Part shown: in pieces, positions 1-9,792 of the stretch
Layout of the letters: every line of letters begins with the position of its first letter
Numbering within the stretch: the first letter of the stretch is position 1
NCBI GenBank assembly: GCA_938009275.1
Contig: CALLHY010000003.1
Location: 33,160-97,159 of the forward strand
DNA from: an uncultured bacterium
GTDB taxonomy: Bacteria; Cloacimonadota; Cloacimonadia; Cloacimonadales; Cloacimonadaceae
DNA: 64,000 nt
Direction: 5' to 3'
Made by a program: the position numbers and the translations under genes
The notes under the pieces: model-generated
Told to the model about the DNA's origin: nothing
What the model saw: only the letters and a program-made list of their open reading frames with translations
The model's database searches: none

Positions 1-879
1 GTTATCGTTGTTGAAATCGTAAACCTTTAGTTGGCCAGGATTGCTCGTAACTTGAGAATACATCAATCCTATCTGATTGTTCACAAGTTTGTATATCCTG
101 AAGTAAAAGTCATTACCCGCAGGGGGGATTTCAAATGTAAATATCTCATTAACTCCATCATTGTCTGCATCGCCTAATGCTATTTCACTGTGAAATGTCA
201 TGTTACCTAAGATGATCTGTTGCCACCCGTTATTACTATAATCGAAAATAGTTAGTGGCTGACTTGCAAAAATCACTTCGTCTCTTCCATCGTTATCCAC
301 ATCTCCCAAAATCATATCTTGGGGCGGGAAATCCAGAGGAAACTGGTAAAGAGGCTGGAATTGATTTGGTGCTGTGCTCACAAGTGCCCACATATAATCC
401 CACGCGTAGGAAAAGAAGATGATGTCGGCTAGTCCATCGCCATTCACATCCCCGGTTCTGATTTCGTTGAAGAAGCAATCACCTGTAAAGGGATAGTCAA
501 CGTAATCATTAAAAGAACCCTGCTGATTATAGAACACTCTGGCACATTGGTTTTCTGTGAAGTTCACAGCCTGGATGGCAACTATATCCGGATAGTTATC
601 ACCGTTGAGGTCGGCAATCTGAATGCTATTTTGCGACACACCAAACACAAATGATGAATCTGCACTAGCAAAAGCTCCATTGGAATAGTTATACAGCACA
701 GTAAAAGAGGGTGAGCTTAGGTCTTCGTGAATAAGATGCCCCACTACAATGTCTTTTAGTCCATTCCGGTCAAGATCGCCTATCGCCATGGAATAACCAT
801 ATCTGTTCATAGGTATGATTATTGACCACCCACTACCGAGCATTAGAAGCAGTAACAATGTGCTTAGTGCTATCCTCAT
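1..879 (-). CDS. Secreted FG-GAP/VCBS repeat protein, C-terminus outside the window
   Basis: The reading frame is open from an ATG at 877-879 to the window edge (293 codons, no stop). It begins with a signal peptide (MRIALSTLLLLLMLGSGWS). Calcium-binding FG-GAP/VCBS motifs recur about every 50-60 residues: GDLDRNGLKDIV, ADLNGDNYPDIV, GDVNGDGLADI, GDVDNDGRDEVI, GDADNDGVNEI. Such repeats build extracellular beta-propellers, so this is probably a surface or secreted protein. AGAGGA lies just before the start. The missing C-terminus would show whether it carries the sorting domain seen in other secreted proteins here. Ligand and function are unknown. Confidence 0.85.
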   Translation of the reverse strand, partial: MRIALSTLLLLLMLGSGWSIIIPMNRYGYSMAIGDLDRNGLKDIVVGHLIHEDLSSPSFTVLYNYSNGAFASADSSFVFGVSQNSIQIADLNGDNYPDIVAIQAVNFTENQCARVFYNQQGSFNDYVDYPFTGDCFFNEIRTGDVNGDGLADIIFFSYAWDYMWALVSTAPNQFQPLYQFPLDFPPQDMILGDVDNDGRDEVIFASQPLTIFDYSNNGWQQIILGNMTFHSEIALGDADNDGVNEIFTFEIPPAGNDFYFRIYKLVNNQIGLMYSQVTSNPGQLKVYDFNNDN

Positions 880-914
880 CTGTATCCTCTTGAATTATTG
901 ATTCTAACAATCGC

Positions 915-943
915 ATTCTTTCTACATACATAATATATGTCAA
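915..943 (-). promoter_or_regulatory. Candidate sigma70-type promoter of the FG-GAP gene
   Basis: On the minus strand TTGACA (943-938) is followed after 17 bp by AAGAAT (920-915), about 35 bp upstream of the ATG. The -35 box is perfect and the -10 box matches 4 of 6. No start-site data support it. Confidence 0.4.
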
Positions 944-1115
944 GCTTTGTATTGTTAATCCGCCTGAGAAGCGTAAGATAATGTGCTATATTTAGATACA
1001 GGCAGCACAGTAATGAGTTATTCCCTGTACATGAATTGATGCACACCCCTGTATTATGCGCTGGGCATAGCAAGACATCCGTTTAGAAAGGCAAGGAAAT
1101 GTGTATTATATCATG

Positions 1116-4100
1116 TTAGTCGATTTCATGCTCCAGAGCTTCCATGCATTTCTTTGTATCCAAAGCATCTTCACTGTTTGCGCCTCTCTTTTCAACACGG
1201 ATTTCCAGCGCTTGGGAAAAGCATTCCCTTGCTTTGTCTTTCTCTCCGCATTTATGGTACAGAACCCCCATATCGTGAAGTGTGTCTGCCACTTCAGTGT
1301 GGCGTGGATCCAGTCCATTTGTTCTAATTTTCAATGCGCTTTGATACAGAGGCAAAGCCTTACCAAAAACTCCCATCCTCGTATATAACAGAGCGAGATC
1401 ATTTTGAGATTCGGCAACTTCGGTATGGTCTTGTCCTCGAACCTCTTGGCGAATCTTCAGGGCAAGCTCAAGATTCTCTTTAGCCTTGTCATATTCACCC
1501 GTTTCCAGATACACCAGACCAATGTTATGAAGCATTTCTGCCCAATCCAGATTGTGCTCGCCATCCGAAACTCGCCGTAGCATCATAGCATTTTTAAACA
1601 TCGCTTTAGACTCATCGAACTTATCCTGCTCACGGAGGCTTTCTACCATGTCATTCATGGTTTCGCTTACATCAGGATGTTCTTCACCCAGAGATTTTTT
1701 TCTTATCAGCAATGCTTTTTGAAGCAAGTCGAAGGCTTTTTCATGCTGATCCAGATTGGTGTAGGTAGTAGCCAGGATGTTTATAGATTCTGCATAATCG
1801 GGGTGTTCTGTCCCCTGTAGCTTAGCTCTGATATCCATAGCTTCTTTGGAGATTTGTGCCGACTCCTCCAGCTTATCTTTATCTCTCAATAAGCTGGCAA
1901 GCACATCCAAACCGTCCGCATACTCAGGGCTTTGTATTCCATGCGTATGTCTATAGATTACCATGGCACGCTTAAGATAATATGAAGCTTTGGCAAATTC
2001 GTCCATTTCTACATATATCTTTGCAAGTTCAATCATGGATTCTGCGATTTCGTCTTGATAGGTGTCGGAGTATTTGGCTGTGCGGATAGCCAGGGACTTA
2101 CTAAGTAAAGCCTCGGCTTTGGGATAGCACTCCTTATTCTTCATTTCGTAATACAATACACCCAGATTGGTACTCGTTTCTGCTGCATCAATGCTGTTTT
2201 CACCTTTAAGGTCGATGCGGATAGCCAGGGCACGATTTAAGTAAGATTCTGCTTCTGCATAATTACCCAGGGTAGTATATAGCCTGCCTAAGTCATCAAG
2301 GATTTCTGCAGTATCCAGATGCTTTTCACCATCGAGGCTAATGTTTATCTTCAGTGCAGCATGAAGAAGCTTCTCCGCCATTTTGTACTGATTGGTTTCG
2401 ATATAGCTGTTGGCACGATCTTTATAGAACTTCGCCAAATCCGAGTGATGGTGACTGACATATAGCTTCTCCAGTATCTTACCGGAGCGCGAGTAGCATT
2501 CTTCCGCTTCAGCAGTCATGTTCAATTCCGTGTAGATATTGGCAAGGCTGTTAAGTGACTCGGCAATATCAGGGTGGTCGCTGTCCAGAATCTCTTCTCT
2601 GATCTCCAATGCTTGCTTTACATTTTCTAATGCCTTTGGGTAGTCAGAATTTTCCAGGAGAAAATCACCGAAACTCTGGTATGACTCCGCCAGATCATAC
2701 TTGTTAGCAGAGGGATGTTGCTTTCTAATACTCAACGCTTGCTCCAAATAATACGCTGCATTCTCAAAATCATCTAATTCCTGGTACCTGATGCCCATGC
2801 TATTGTATGTTTCTGCTACCTGCAAGCTATTTATCCCCAGAATGTTAATCCTTATTCTTAATGCTTCTTCTAATAGAGCTTCTGCTTCTTTAAGCTGATC
2901 ATTCTCAATTAGAAAATCGGCATAATCGTTAAGGGTTTCGGTTAAATCAATATGATCGTTTCCGAGGGTTTCTCTGCGCATGGCAAGTGCCTTATCGAAT
3001 AAGACTCTGGCTTCTTCTTTGTTGTCTTCAGAATCATATAACCTGGCCAAGTCGTTCATGGAATCTGCCATTTCCGGACTAAATTGCTTATTACAATTGT
3101 TCCATACTTTTATAGCTTGTTTGAAGGCAGCAATAGCCTTCTTGGTCTCCCCCTTATAGCTATATAGGTTTCCCAGTTCATTGTATGTCTTGCCGATAAT
3201 CGGATTATACTCATCCATGTTTTTCTTACGATATGATAGTGCTTCATTCAACAAATCCACTGCTTGTTGATATTGACTGCTGTCCTGATATATCTTGGCC
3301 TGCATTTCTAAAGTAGATGCTTTATCACACATGATTTGTTTCTGGCAGTTCAGGTTAATCTCCAATGCCTTCTTCAGGAGGATACTTGCTTCTGCTACAT
3401 TTTGTGCTCCGCCAAGGTTTAACATCTGTTCAGCCCAATTGTTAATCGTGGGCACAGTGTCTGGCCTGGTAGATAATACCCGGGATTCCTTGTCTTGCTT
3501 TTCTCTAGCATCCAGAGCTTTTTTATAGCATCGCGCAGCAGCGAGATAATTTCTCGTTTTCTTATAATACTCAGCAGCCTTGCAGTACATAGCAGCCGCA
3601 GGATCTAAGAGCTGAGCACTTTCATAGTGTCGTCCTATATCTTCCGCATGTTTATCTAAATCTGTGCCATACAGCCTCTCCATAGCCAATGCTGCAGCAA
3701 AATGCAGGCTGCTGCGCTTATTATCCATCATTCTGTCATACGCAGCTTTGTGAATCATTACATGATTGAATATGTATTGAAGCTCTTCTACATCACAGAG
3801 TGGGTCAGACTTATCGAGTTTGCGATGGCGCTGCCAAATTCGGTTCTTTTCTCCTTGCTCCAATTCAGTTTCGAGCTTAGTATCCAGCATCTTCGAAAGC
3901 AGTTCTACATAGAACTGATTACCCAACACAGCAGCACGAAACAAGGCTTCACGCACATTGTCAGTAAGATTGTCTATCCTGGAATCCAACACATCGTAGA
4001 TCTTCAAGTTTCGTTTGTATTTCGGCTTGCCACGTATTACTCCATTGTTGTCCAATGTGTCGTGCCCCCTCATGTCAAGAGTAAGCTGCTCAACAAAAAG

Positions 4101-6050
4101 TGGCACGCCCTCTGCATAACCATCTATAAACTCAACAGTTTCTTTTGGAATATTACGTTCTGGATTCACCAGGTTTCTAACAAGCTCTGCAGTTTCCTGA
4201 AAAGTGAGCCTGGTAAGCTCTATATCATATTTAGTGCACTTGGGGAGCTTCAGGTCAATCTTATTGCCGTGTTCATAGCGACAAGAACAGACAAATACTA
4301 CGTTCCCATTGCCAGTTTCAGTAAGCAAGCGAAAGAATTGTTTGCTGGCATCATCTATCCACTGAGCATCCTCAAGGCGAATCATAAATGGGCTTGCCTT
4401 GGACATGAAGTTTATAGCATATACAAATGCGTCCCTAAACTGCCTAGGTTTATCGATGTCAGAAATCTTAGACCAGTTTGATCCAGGCCACTCATAGCCC
4501 CAAATTGAGCCAATTATAGACTCTATCCTTTGCATTTCCTTGTCACCTTGTGCTTTATCTTCCCATAAGCCATGGAACATTGCTTTGGACTCAGAGAGTG
4601 GAGTCCAGGGATTGTAATTCGTAATCTTGTTTAACAACTGAATTACAATCTCCAGGTCTCTCTGCTCTGTTTGATTGCATTTAACGGTCAGGTAGTTACA
4701 TACATCCTTACTAATCTTGCCCAATGCAGTTTCAATCAGCCGGGATTTGCCTATACCGGGGTCTCCATGAATATACACCACCCGGTTGTCTTTATCTTCA
4801 AAGCCTTTCAGTATGAACTGTGTAATCTCCTCCTGCTCTTTTTCTCTCCCAACGAATGGATTTTGGGAGAACATATCATCATGGGAAACCTGTCGGTTAA
4901 GCCGATAACATGTTACTTCGGTATCAAAGCCTTTAGGCTTAATTGTTTTTAGCTTGTGGAAGAAGAACTGGGTGTCAAGTTGGTTCCTAAGATAGGTGTC
5001 GGTTATCACCTCTCCGCTACGGGCTTCACTCATCAATCTGGCAGCCAAATTCATGGGATATCCATAGGCAGTATATTCTTTGGATACTGTGCTCCCCACG
5101 AAACATGCGAGTACATAACCGATGCTAAGACCCATTCTTAGCTTGGGTTCATAGCCGATAAGTTCCAGGGCAAATCTACACATGTTCTCAAAAAACACAC
5201 CTTTGTTGTGTGGTATGCCAAAGATCACAATGGCTAAAAATCCCTTGTCTGAACATTCGAGTTTATTAACCATTCCATAGTATTTTGCGGAGAGCAGCTC
5301 AATGTGTTGTATGGTTTGAGCTACCTCCGGTTCTGGTATACCCTTAAGCGAGATAAAGCAATATCCAGCTTGGCGGTTTTCTTCTGTCTGCCTAACCTTG
5401 GGGATGTCTTTGTGACAGAAAAGCTGCCGGGTTTCCGGCTTATAAGTAAAACTTAGAGGACGTTCACGTGCTTCAACATCACACAAAGTGGTTGCTTTGG
5501 GAATGTAACCCCCCTCAGTATCTTCAAATAAATCTAAGCCTATCTGCTGAGCTGCTTTGGTGGAGAAGAGAAGTTCTTTGTGCAGCGATTGAAGCTCTAT
5601 ATTATCTTCGAACGCCTCACCTGTGAACACGTACTCATATTGATGTGGGTTATTAAATATACGCCAGTGAACATTACCAAAACTAACTGATAACCTAATG
5701 CGAAGGGGAAGACCTTCAAATTCTGATATTCCCTCAAAATGCTCCTGTATCCTGGTTATAGAACAGAGTACTTCTTCAGGGGTTCTTTTCGGCATTATCA
5801 CGGTACATGAATCTCCAGAGAAACTGGACACAAACCCACCGTAATATACGAGGTACTCTATGGGTTTATGAAAAGCTGCACCCAGATAACGGCTTAGTAT
5901 TTCTACTCCACCCTTTTCCATCTGAAACAGCTTACCGCACGATACGGTGAAATCTACAATATCAAAAAGGATAACGTAAGCCGACAAATCACCTGTTAAC
6001 AAGCCTTTCTCGACCTTATGTAAAATAAAGGATGGTATGAAACGCGGCAT
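1116..6050 (-). CDS. Soluble-adenylyl-cyclase-like protein: two class III cyclase domains, STAND ATPase, TPR array
   Basis: This 1644-residue protein has no signal peptide and is probably cytosolic. Residues ~20-170 form a first cyclase homology domain with the metal-binding aspartates D30 (LFDIVDFT) and D80 (SGDSC). Residues ~225-360 form a second that lacks those aspartates but carries EYTAYG (T327) and NLAARLM (N334, R338), the adenine- and transition-state-binding positions. This division of labour matches animal soluble adenylyl cyclase, class IIIb. A P-loop ATPase follows (GDPGIGKS 429-436, later RLEDAQWID), then roughly eighteen to twenty kinesin-light-chain-type TPRs to the C-terminus. 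A strong AGGAGGT site precedes the ATG. Cyclic AMP synthesis is inferred from the conserved residues; bicarbonate activation is only a possibility from the family. The C-terminal TPRs probably bind a regulator. Confidence 0.85.
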   Translation of the reverse strand: MPRFIPSFILHKVEKGLLTGDLSAYVILFDIVDFTVSCGKLFQMEKGGVEILSRYLGAAFHKPIEYLVYYGGFVSSFSGDSCTVIMPKRTPEEVLCSITRIQEHFEGISEFEGLPLRIRLSVSFGNVHWRIFNNPHQYEYVFTGEAFEDNIELQSLHKELLFSTKAAQQIGLDLFEDTEGGYIPKATTLCDVEARERPLSFTYKPETRQLFCHKDIPKVRQTEENRQAGYCFISLKGIPEPEVAQTIQHIELLSAKYYGMVNKLECSDKGFLAIVIFGIPHNKGVFFENMCRFALELIGYEPKLRMGLSIGYVLACFVGSTVSKEYTAYGYPMNLAARLMSEARSGEVITDTYLRNQLDTQFFFHKLKTIKPKGFDTEVTCYRLNRQVSHDDMFSQNPFVGREKEQEEITQFILKGFEDKDNRVVYIHGDPGIGKSRLIETALGKISKDVCNYLTVKCNQTEQRDLEIVIQLLNKITNYNPWTPLSESKAMFHGLWEDKAQGDKEMQRIESIIGSIWGYEWPGSNWSKISDIDKPRQFRDAFVYAINFMSKASPFMIRLEDAQWIDDASKQFFRLLTETGNGNVVFVCSCRYEHGNKIDLKLPKCTKYDIELTRLTFQETAELVRNLVNPERNIPKETVEFIDGYAEGVPLFVEQLTLDMRGHDTLDNNGVIRGKPKYKRNLKIYDVLDSRIDNLTDNVREALFRAAVLGNQFYVELLSKMLDTKLETELEQGEKNRIWQRHRKLDKSDPLCDVEELQYIFNHVMIHKAAYDRMMDNKRSSLHFAAALAMERLYGTDLDKHAEDIGRHYESAQLLDPAAAMYCKAAEYYKKTRNYLAAARCYKKALDAREKQDKESRVLSTRPDTVPTINNWAEQMLNLGGAQNVAEASILLKKALEINLNCQKQIMCDKASTLEMQAKIYQDSSQYQQAVDLLNEALSYRKKNMDEYNPIIGKTYNELGNLYSYKGETKKAIAAFKQAIKVWNNCNKQFSPEMADSMNDLARLYDSEDNKEEARVLFDKALAMRRETLGNDHIDLTETLNDYADFLIENDQLKEAEALLEEALRIRINILGINSLQVAETYNSMGIRYQELDDFENAAYYLEQALSIRKQHPSANKYDLAESYQSFGDFLLENSDYPKALENVKQALEIREEILDSDHPDIAESLNSLANIYTELNMTAEAEECYSRSGKILEKLYVSHHHSDLAKFYKDRANSYIETNQYKMAEKLLHAALKINISLDGEKHLDTAEILDDLGRLYTTLGNYAEAESYLNRALAIRIDLKGENSIDAAETSTNLGVLYYEMKNKECYPKAEALLSKSLAIRTAKYSDTYQDEIAESMIELAKIYVEMDEFAKASYYLKRAMVIYRHTHGIQSPEYADGLDVLASLLRDKDKLEESAQISKEAMDIRAKLQGTEHPDYAESINILATTYTNLDQHEKAFDLLQKALLIRKKSLGEEHPDVSETMNDMVESLREQDKFDESKAMFKNAMMLRRVSDGEHNLDWAEMLHNIGLVYLETGEYDKAKENLELALKIRQEVRGQDHTEVAESQNDLALLYTRMGVFGKALPLYQSALKIRTNGLDPRHTEVADTLHDMGVLYHKCGEKDKARECFSQALEIRVEKRGANSEDALDTKKCMEALEHEID

Positions 6051-6269
6051 AACCTACCTCCTACGTAAGCATAATATCAAATATGTAAGTAACAGTATTA
6101 GTGTCAATAAAAATAAGGTGCCAAGTGATACATGCTGTAGATTTGTGGCAACTAACCCCGAAACGACAATAGTAAGATTCATAGAGGTCTGGCTTGCGTA
6201 GAGAACGCAGCATTGATTGCAGAGATAGTTGCATATTCGATGTGTCGTTTAGGGGTCAAAACATCTGGA

Positions 6270-6317
6270 TTTGCTGGGAGGCGCAACGGCATTGCAATCA
6301 GAAAACAGTATGCAAGG
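6270..6317 (+). repeat. Dispersed 48-bp repeat, second copy inverted at 63864-63911
   Basis: It starts TTTGCTGGGAGGCGCAACG and ends GCAAGG. The reverse complement of 63864-63911 has the same length and about 80% identity, with the first 19 bp identical. The two copies lie 57 kb apart in non-coding DNA. Confidence 0.7.
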
Positions 6318-6456
6318 CCTATTGGATGTCGATAGGTCGAGGGGATAGGAGTGTGATAGGAGTGTGATGAATTAACGAAGTGACCTCCCCACCCCAATAC
6401 ACAAATGTGGTGACGTGTGCGTCCCACCTCCAATGATAGAGGTTTCGCATCTGTTG

Positions 6457-6474
6457 CTGAGATATATATCTCAG
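6457..6474. repeat. Perfect 18-bp palindrome
   Basis: CTGAGATATATATCTCAG is fully self-complementary and lies 122 bp upstream of the start of the secreted protein gene at 6596. It could be an operator for a dimeric regulator; no regulator is known. Confidence 0.45.
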
Positions 6475-6595
6475 GAGGATGCCTATTCTTTCAGGCAAAG
6501 CCACGAGATTACTTGGCACACTTAGGCTCTTTTCCTCCGCTTTTTGTTTGGATGCTATTACAAGTGCTATTATATTTTGTACAAAGGAGACATTT

Positions 6596-8047
6596 ATGAG
6601 ATACCTGACACTACTAATGATAATTATCACATCAAGCCTCAATGCTTTTGATATTGGATATTGGAAAGACCTGCGCTTCAGTGCGAAACTATCAGATGGC
6701 AATGTGCGCCTGCAAACCGAGCTAAACCGCACTAATCTTGTAAGCAACAAAGTTCTTTATGGCTCCGGTACCGCCATTAGCGAGTATGATGTAAGTCTAC
6801 TAAATCCCGCCACCTCAACCTATCAGGCACAAATCCCCATGGGCACAGAAAGCAAATACATCGGGCTAAAGCATGCCACAAGCACTTCCGGCAACCATCT
6901 GGCACCGGTTTATTACCCCGGCACTGCAATGCCAGCTCTTGGCAACTTAAGCAAGCTAAGCGCAGATGCTACCAGCGACCAATCTACAAACTATCTGGAT
7001 ATAATATCAGACTATGTAAGTTTCTCGGACACCAAGCTCTATACAGCTATTCAAAACCGCGGGGGAGGCTTTCCCACCAGCGGTTCATTTGGCACGGTTT
7101 ATTTCTCATACATGAGCGTGATAGCCAATCCGGAATCCGATCCCCAAGACCCCAATACCATAGTTTGGGCACTAAACTATATGAACGTATCATTAGGAGG
7201 CATTAGCCCCGGGTTGTATAAGATAACCGGAACCGGAACCAGCGACCTTATCCGCATTGGCAACATTCAAACCCAGGTGGTGTCGGGCAGTAACCTGCTA
7301 ATAATGAGCTGCAACCTTGCCGATTTGATGGCAGACCCAGACTTCGCATCGTGGTATAACCCCGCTAATCCGGTATTTGGTATGCAAACCATAGTAAACA
7401 GAACCACTGTAATTCCTTTTGCCACCACGACATCAGACACCAGTCCCGGTGGCATAGTGTATCCAACCCAGCTAATCGCCAGCCCTTGGGATTATAGCGC
7501 GAGCGCGTTAACGGGACTGGAACTGGTTATTCAGCCCGATGACCTGTATTTTACAGCGAATTATAGCAATCCTAACAATCTATATCCCGTCTCTGTTACG
7601 CTGTTTTTACCCGGCGGAGCAGAATACCCAATGTTCGGTAATGGCCACGCTTACGCACAGGGAGTTCAGTATCGCACTGCCAATCTCATGGGTATCTTAG
7701 GTGAAGCGGATAATGCTGATGCATGGGCTTTGGCAGGAGAATCTGGTGCTTCTTTTGTGCAGTCTAACCCAATCTCCTTCAGCTACATATTAGGCATTAG
7801 GCAACCCGAAGCCAATCTTAGCCTGCATAATGAGCAATCTCATCTGCTTAGCTGGAGTCCGGTAACTCAATCCTTGTTGGGAAATCCGGTTACAATCAGC
7901 AGATACCGCGTGGAGGCATCCTCCGATCCAACGTTTGAAAGCTTCGAAACCTTAGGCGACACTGATGGATATAACTACTTTGTTCCGATTAACTCAAATA
8001 ATACCAAGCAGTTCTATCGAGTAATTGCCATCAAAGACTTGCCATAG
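6596..8047 (+). CDS. Secreted protein of unknown function with C-terminal FN3-like module
   Basis: The start is ATG 6596, preceded by AAAGGAGA at a good distance and followed by a signal peptide (MRYLTLLMIIITSSLNAF). The frame is open further upstream, but that extension has no ribosome site and would bury the signal peptide. The 483-residue product is rich in Ser, Thr, Asn and Tyr, typical of exported beta proteins. The last ~75 residues resemble a fibronectin-III fold (LLSWSPV near the start, YRVEASSDPTFESF, then KQFYRVIAI at the end). Two other proteins here (12578-14722 and 15636-18248) end the same way. The main domain is not recognised. Confidence 0.75.
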   Translation: MRYLTLLMIIITSSLNAFDIGYWKDLRFSAKLSDGNVRLQTELNRTNLVSNKVLYGSGTAISEYDVSLLNPATSTYQAQIPMGTESKYIGLKHATSTSGNHLAPVYYPGTAMPALGNLSKLSADATSDQSTNYLDIISDYVSFSDTKLYTAIQNRGGGFPTSGSFGTVYFSYMSVIANPESDPQDPNTIVWALNYMNVSLGGISPGLYKITGTGTSDLIRIGNIQTQVVSGSNLLIMSCNLADLMADPDFASWYNPANPVFGMQTIVNRTTVIPFATTTSDTSPGGIVYPTQLIASPWDYSASALTGLELVIQPDDLYFTANYSNPNNLYPVSVTLFLPGGAEYPMFGNGHAYAQGVQYRTANLMGILGEADNADAWALAGESGASFVQSNPISFSYILGIRQPEANLSLHNEQSHLLSWSPVTQSLLGNPVTISRYRVEASSDPTFESFETLGDTDGYNYFVPINSNNTKQFYRVIAIKDLP

Positions 8048-8212
8048 GAGATTATCAAAGGGGATGTAAGTCTGTAATTCGTTCAAGATATGTGCCCAAA
8101 ACTTATTCATTTGGATGCTAAATGAGCAAACGCGTAAAAAATGCTTGACTCTGCACTCTTGCTAATTTCACTTGCGAGCATGGACTAATCATCGCGAAAA
8201 GGACAAACTTTG

Positions 8213-9754
8213 ATGGTAGGAATTGCACTTACATACACGACTATCGGCATAGACGCACGCCAGATTACAGTTGAATGCGACGGCACCGCAGCTTTGTTTC
8301 AGGTGAACATTGTGGGCATGGCATCATCAGCGGTAAAGGAGAGTAAGGATCGCATATTTGCAGCATTGAAGAACTCTGGTTATGACTCTGCTCCCAAACG
8401 CTATACCATAAATCTCGCCCCTGCGGATATAAAGAAGGATAGCGCATCATTAGACCTGCCCATAGCCATTGCCGTGCTGCAAAGTAACAAGGTGATAAAG
8501 ATTAGCGATTACCGCAAGATAGGCATTATTGGCGAGCTTTCGCTGGATGGTAATGTGCGTCCGGTTTCCGGGGTGCTTCCCATTGCCATAGCTGCAAAAA
8601 GGGATAATATAGACACCCTTATTGTGCCTTATGAGAATGCCGAAGAGGCCGCCATTATTGAAGGTCTGAACGTTATTCCCGTTACCAGTCTGCATGAATG
8701 TGCCGATTGGATATCGGGACAGATTAACATTCCTTTTGCCACGGTGGATAGAGACAAGATATTTCAGGTTTTGAACGACTTCCCCCTGGATATGAACGAC
8801 GTAAAGGGTCAATATCAGGTGAAACGCGCCCTGGAAGTAGCAGCCGCAGGCGGTCATAACCTGCTGATGATTGGCCCTCCCGGCAGTGGTAAGACCATGC
8901 TGGCGCGCCGTGTTCCCACCATATTGCCGGAGATGAATCTGGATGAAGCTCTGGAAGCCACCAAGATTCACAGCGTTGCTGGTATGTCGAAGCATTTTCG
9001 CAATGGGATATTAACCACCAGGCCTTTCAGATCGCCTCACCATACTATTTCGGACATCGCCCTGATTGGCGGCGGAGCTTTTCCCAAGCCGGGCGAGGTT
9101 AGCCTGTCGCATCGGGGGGTGCTGTTCTTAGACGAATTGCCAGAATTTAAGCGAGCCGTGCTGGAAGTTCTGCGTCAGCCCCTGGAAGATGGGATAGTAA
9201 CCATATCCAGAGCCGCAACCAGCCTTACCTTCCCTGCCGAATTCATGCTGATTGCATCCATGAATCCCTGTCCCTGCGGCTATCACGGAGCCAATATCCC
9301 AAATCATAACTGCACCTGCGAATGGGGTGCCATACAGCGTTATCGTAACCGCATTTCCGGCCCTTTGCTGGATAGAATAGACATTCATGTGGAAGTGCCG
9401 ACGGTAACCTACGCAGACTTGGCATCATTACCCACTGGAGACAAATCGATAGACATACGCACCAGGGTGAACAAAGCCCGGGCCATACAACGCGAACGCT
9501 TTGCCGAAACCGGGATATATAATAACTCTCAGATGAATTCCAAGATGCTGCGCAAATACTGCATCCTTAATGATGCCAGCCACGCCCTTTTGCAGAATGC
9601 GATAGACAAAATGGGCTATTCGGCGCGGGTGTTCGACCGCATATTAAAGGTTGCGCGCACCATTGCCGATTTGGAAGGAAACAAAGACATCAGCCCCGAG
9701 CATATCAGCGAAGCCATTCAATACCGCACGCTGGATAGAAAATATTGGAGCTGA
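8213..9754 (+). CDS. comM: YifB/ComM-family Mg-chelatase-like AAA+ ATPase
   Basis: About 513 residues, the usual family length. The N-terminal Lon-protease-like fold domain begins GIALTYTTIGIDA and contains the VNIVGMASSAVKESKDRI region. The AAA+ core follows with Walker A GPPGSGKT (~residue 221), Walker B VLFLDELPEF and a cysteine-rich insertion (NPCPCGYHG...CTCEW) typical of YifB. A C-terminal Mg-chelatase lid domain includes RARAIQRERF-like sequence. ComM is a hexameric helicase that promotes branch migration during natural transformation in Gram-negative bacteria. AAAGGA serves either ATG 8213 or the TTG at 8210. No other competence gene is adjacent. Confidence 0.93.
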   Translation: MVGIALTYTTIGIDARQITVECDGTAALFQVNIVGMASSAVKESKDRIFAALKNSGYDSAPKRYTINLAPADIKKDSASLDLPIAIAVLQSNKVIKISDYRKIGIIGELSLDGNVRPVSGVLPIAIAAKRDNIDTLIVPYENAEEAAIIEGLNVIPVTSLHECADWISGQINIPFATVDRDKIFQVLNDFPLDMNDVKGQYQVKRALEVAAAGGHNLLMIGPPGSGKTMLARRVPTILPEMNLDEALEATKIHSVAGMSKHFRNGILTTRPFRSPHHTISDIALIGGGAFPKPGEVSLSHRGVLFLDELPEFKRAVLEVLRQPLEDGIVTISRAATSLTFPAEFMLIASMNPCPCGYHGANIPNHNCTCEWGAIQRYRNRISGPLLDRIDIHVEVPTVTYADLASLPTGDKSIDIRTRVNKARAIQRERFAETGIYNNSQMNSKMLRKYCILNDASHALLQNAIDKMGYSARVFDRILKVARTIADLEGNKDISPEHISEAIQYRTLDRKYWS

Positions 9755-9792
9755 AATAGCTAAAATAAGCTAATACACAAGAAGGAGATGCC

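Larger units (their letters stand above)
6051..6595. other. Intergenic region between divergent genes, with repeats
   Basis: About 545 bp without a convincing gene. It holds one copy of a dispersed 48-bp repeat (6270-6317), an 11-bp tandem duplication AGGAGTGTGAT near 6345-6366 and an 18-bp palindrome (6457-6474). A reading frame open from 6479 is upstream read-through of the next gene, whose real start is at 6596. Confidence 0.6.

Noticed and set aside
3702..4481. 259-codon frame on the plus strand
   Set aside because: Lies antisense within the long cyclase-ATPase-TPR gene, has no ribosome site and no recognisable domain, while the minus frame is clearly coding.
6479..6595. N-terminal extension of the secreted protein
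   Set aside because: It overlaps the 18-bp palindrome region, has no ribosome site in front, and would place the signal peptide 39 residues inside the protein.
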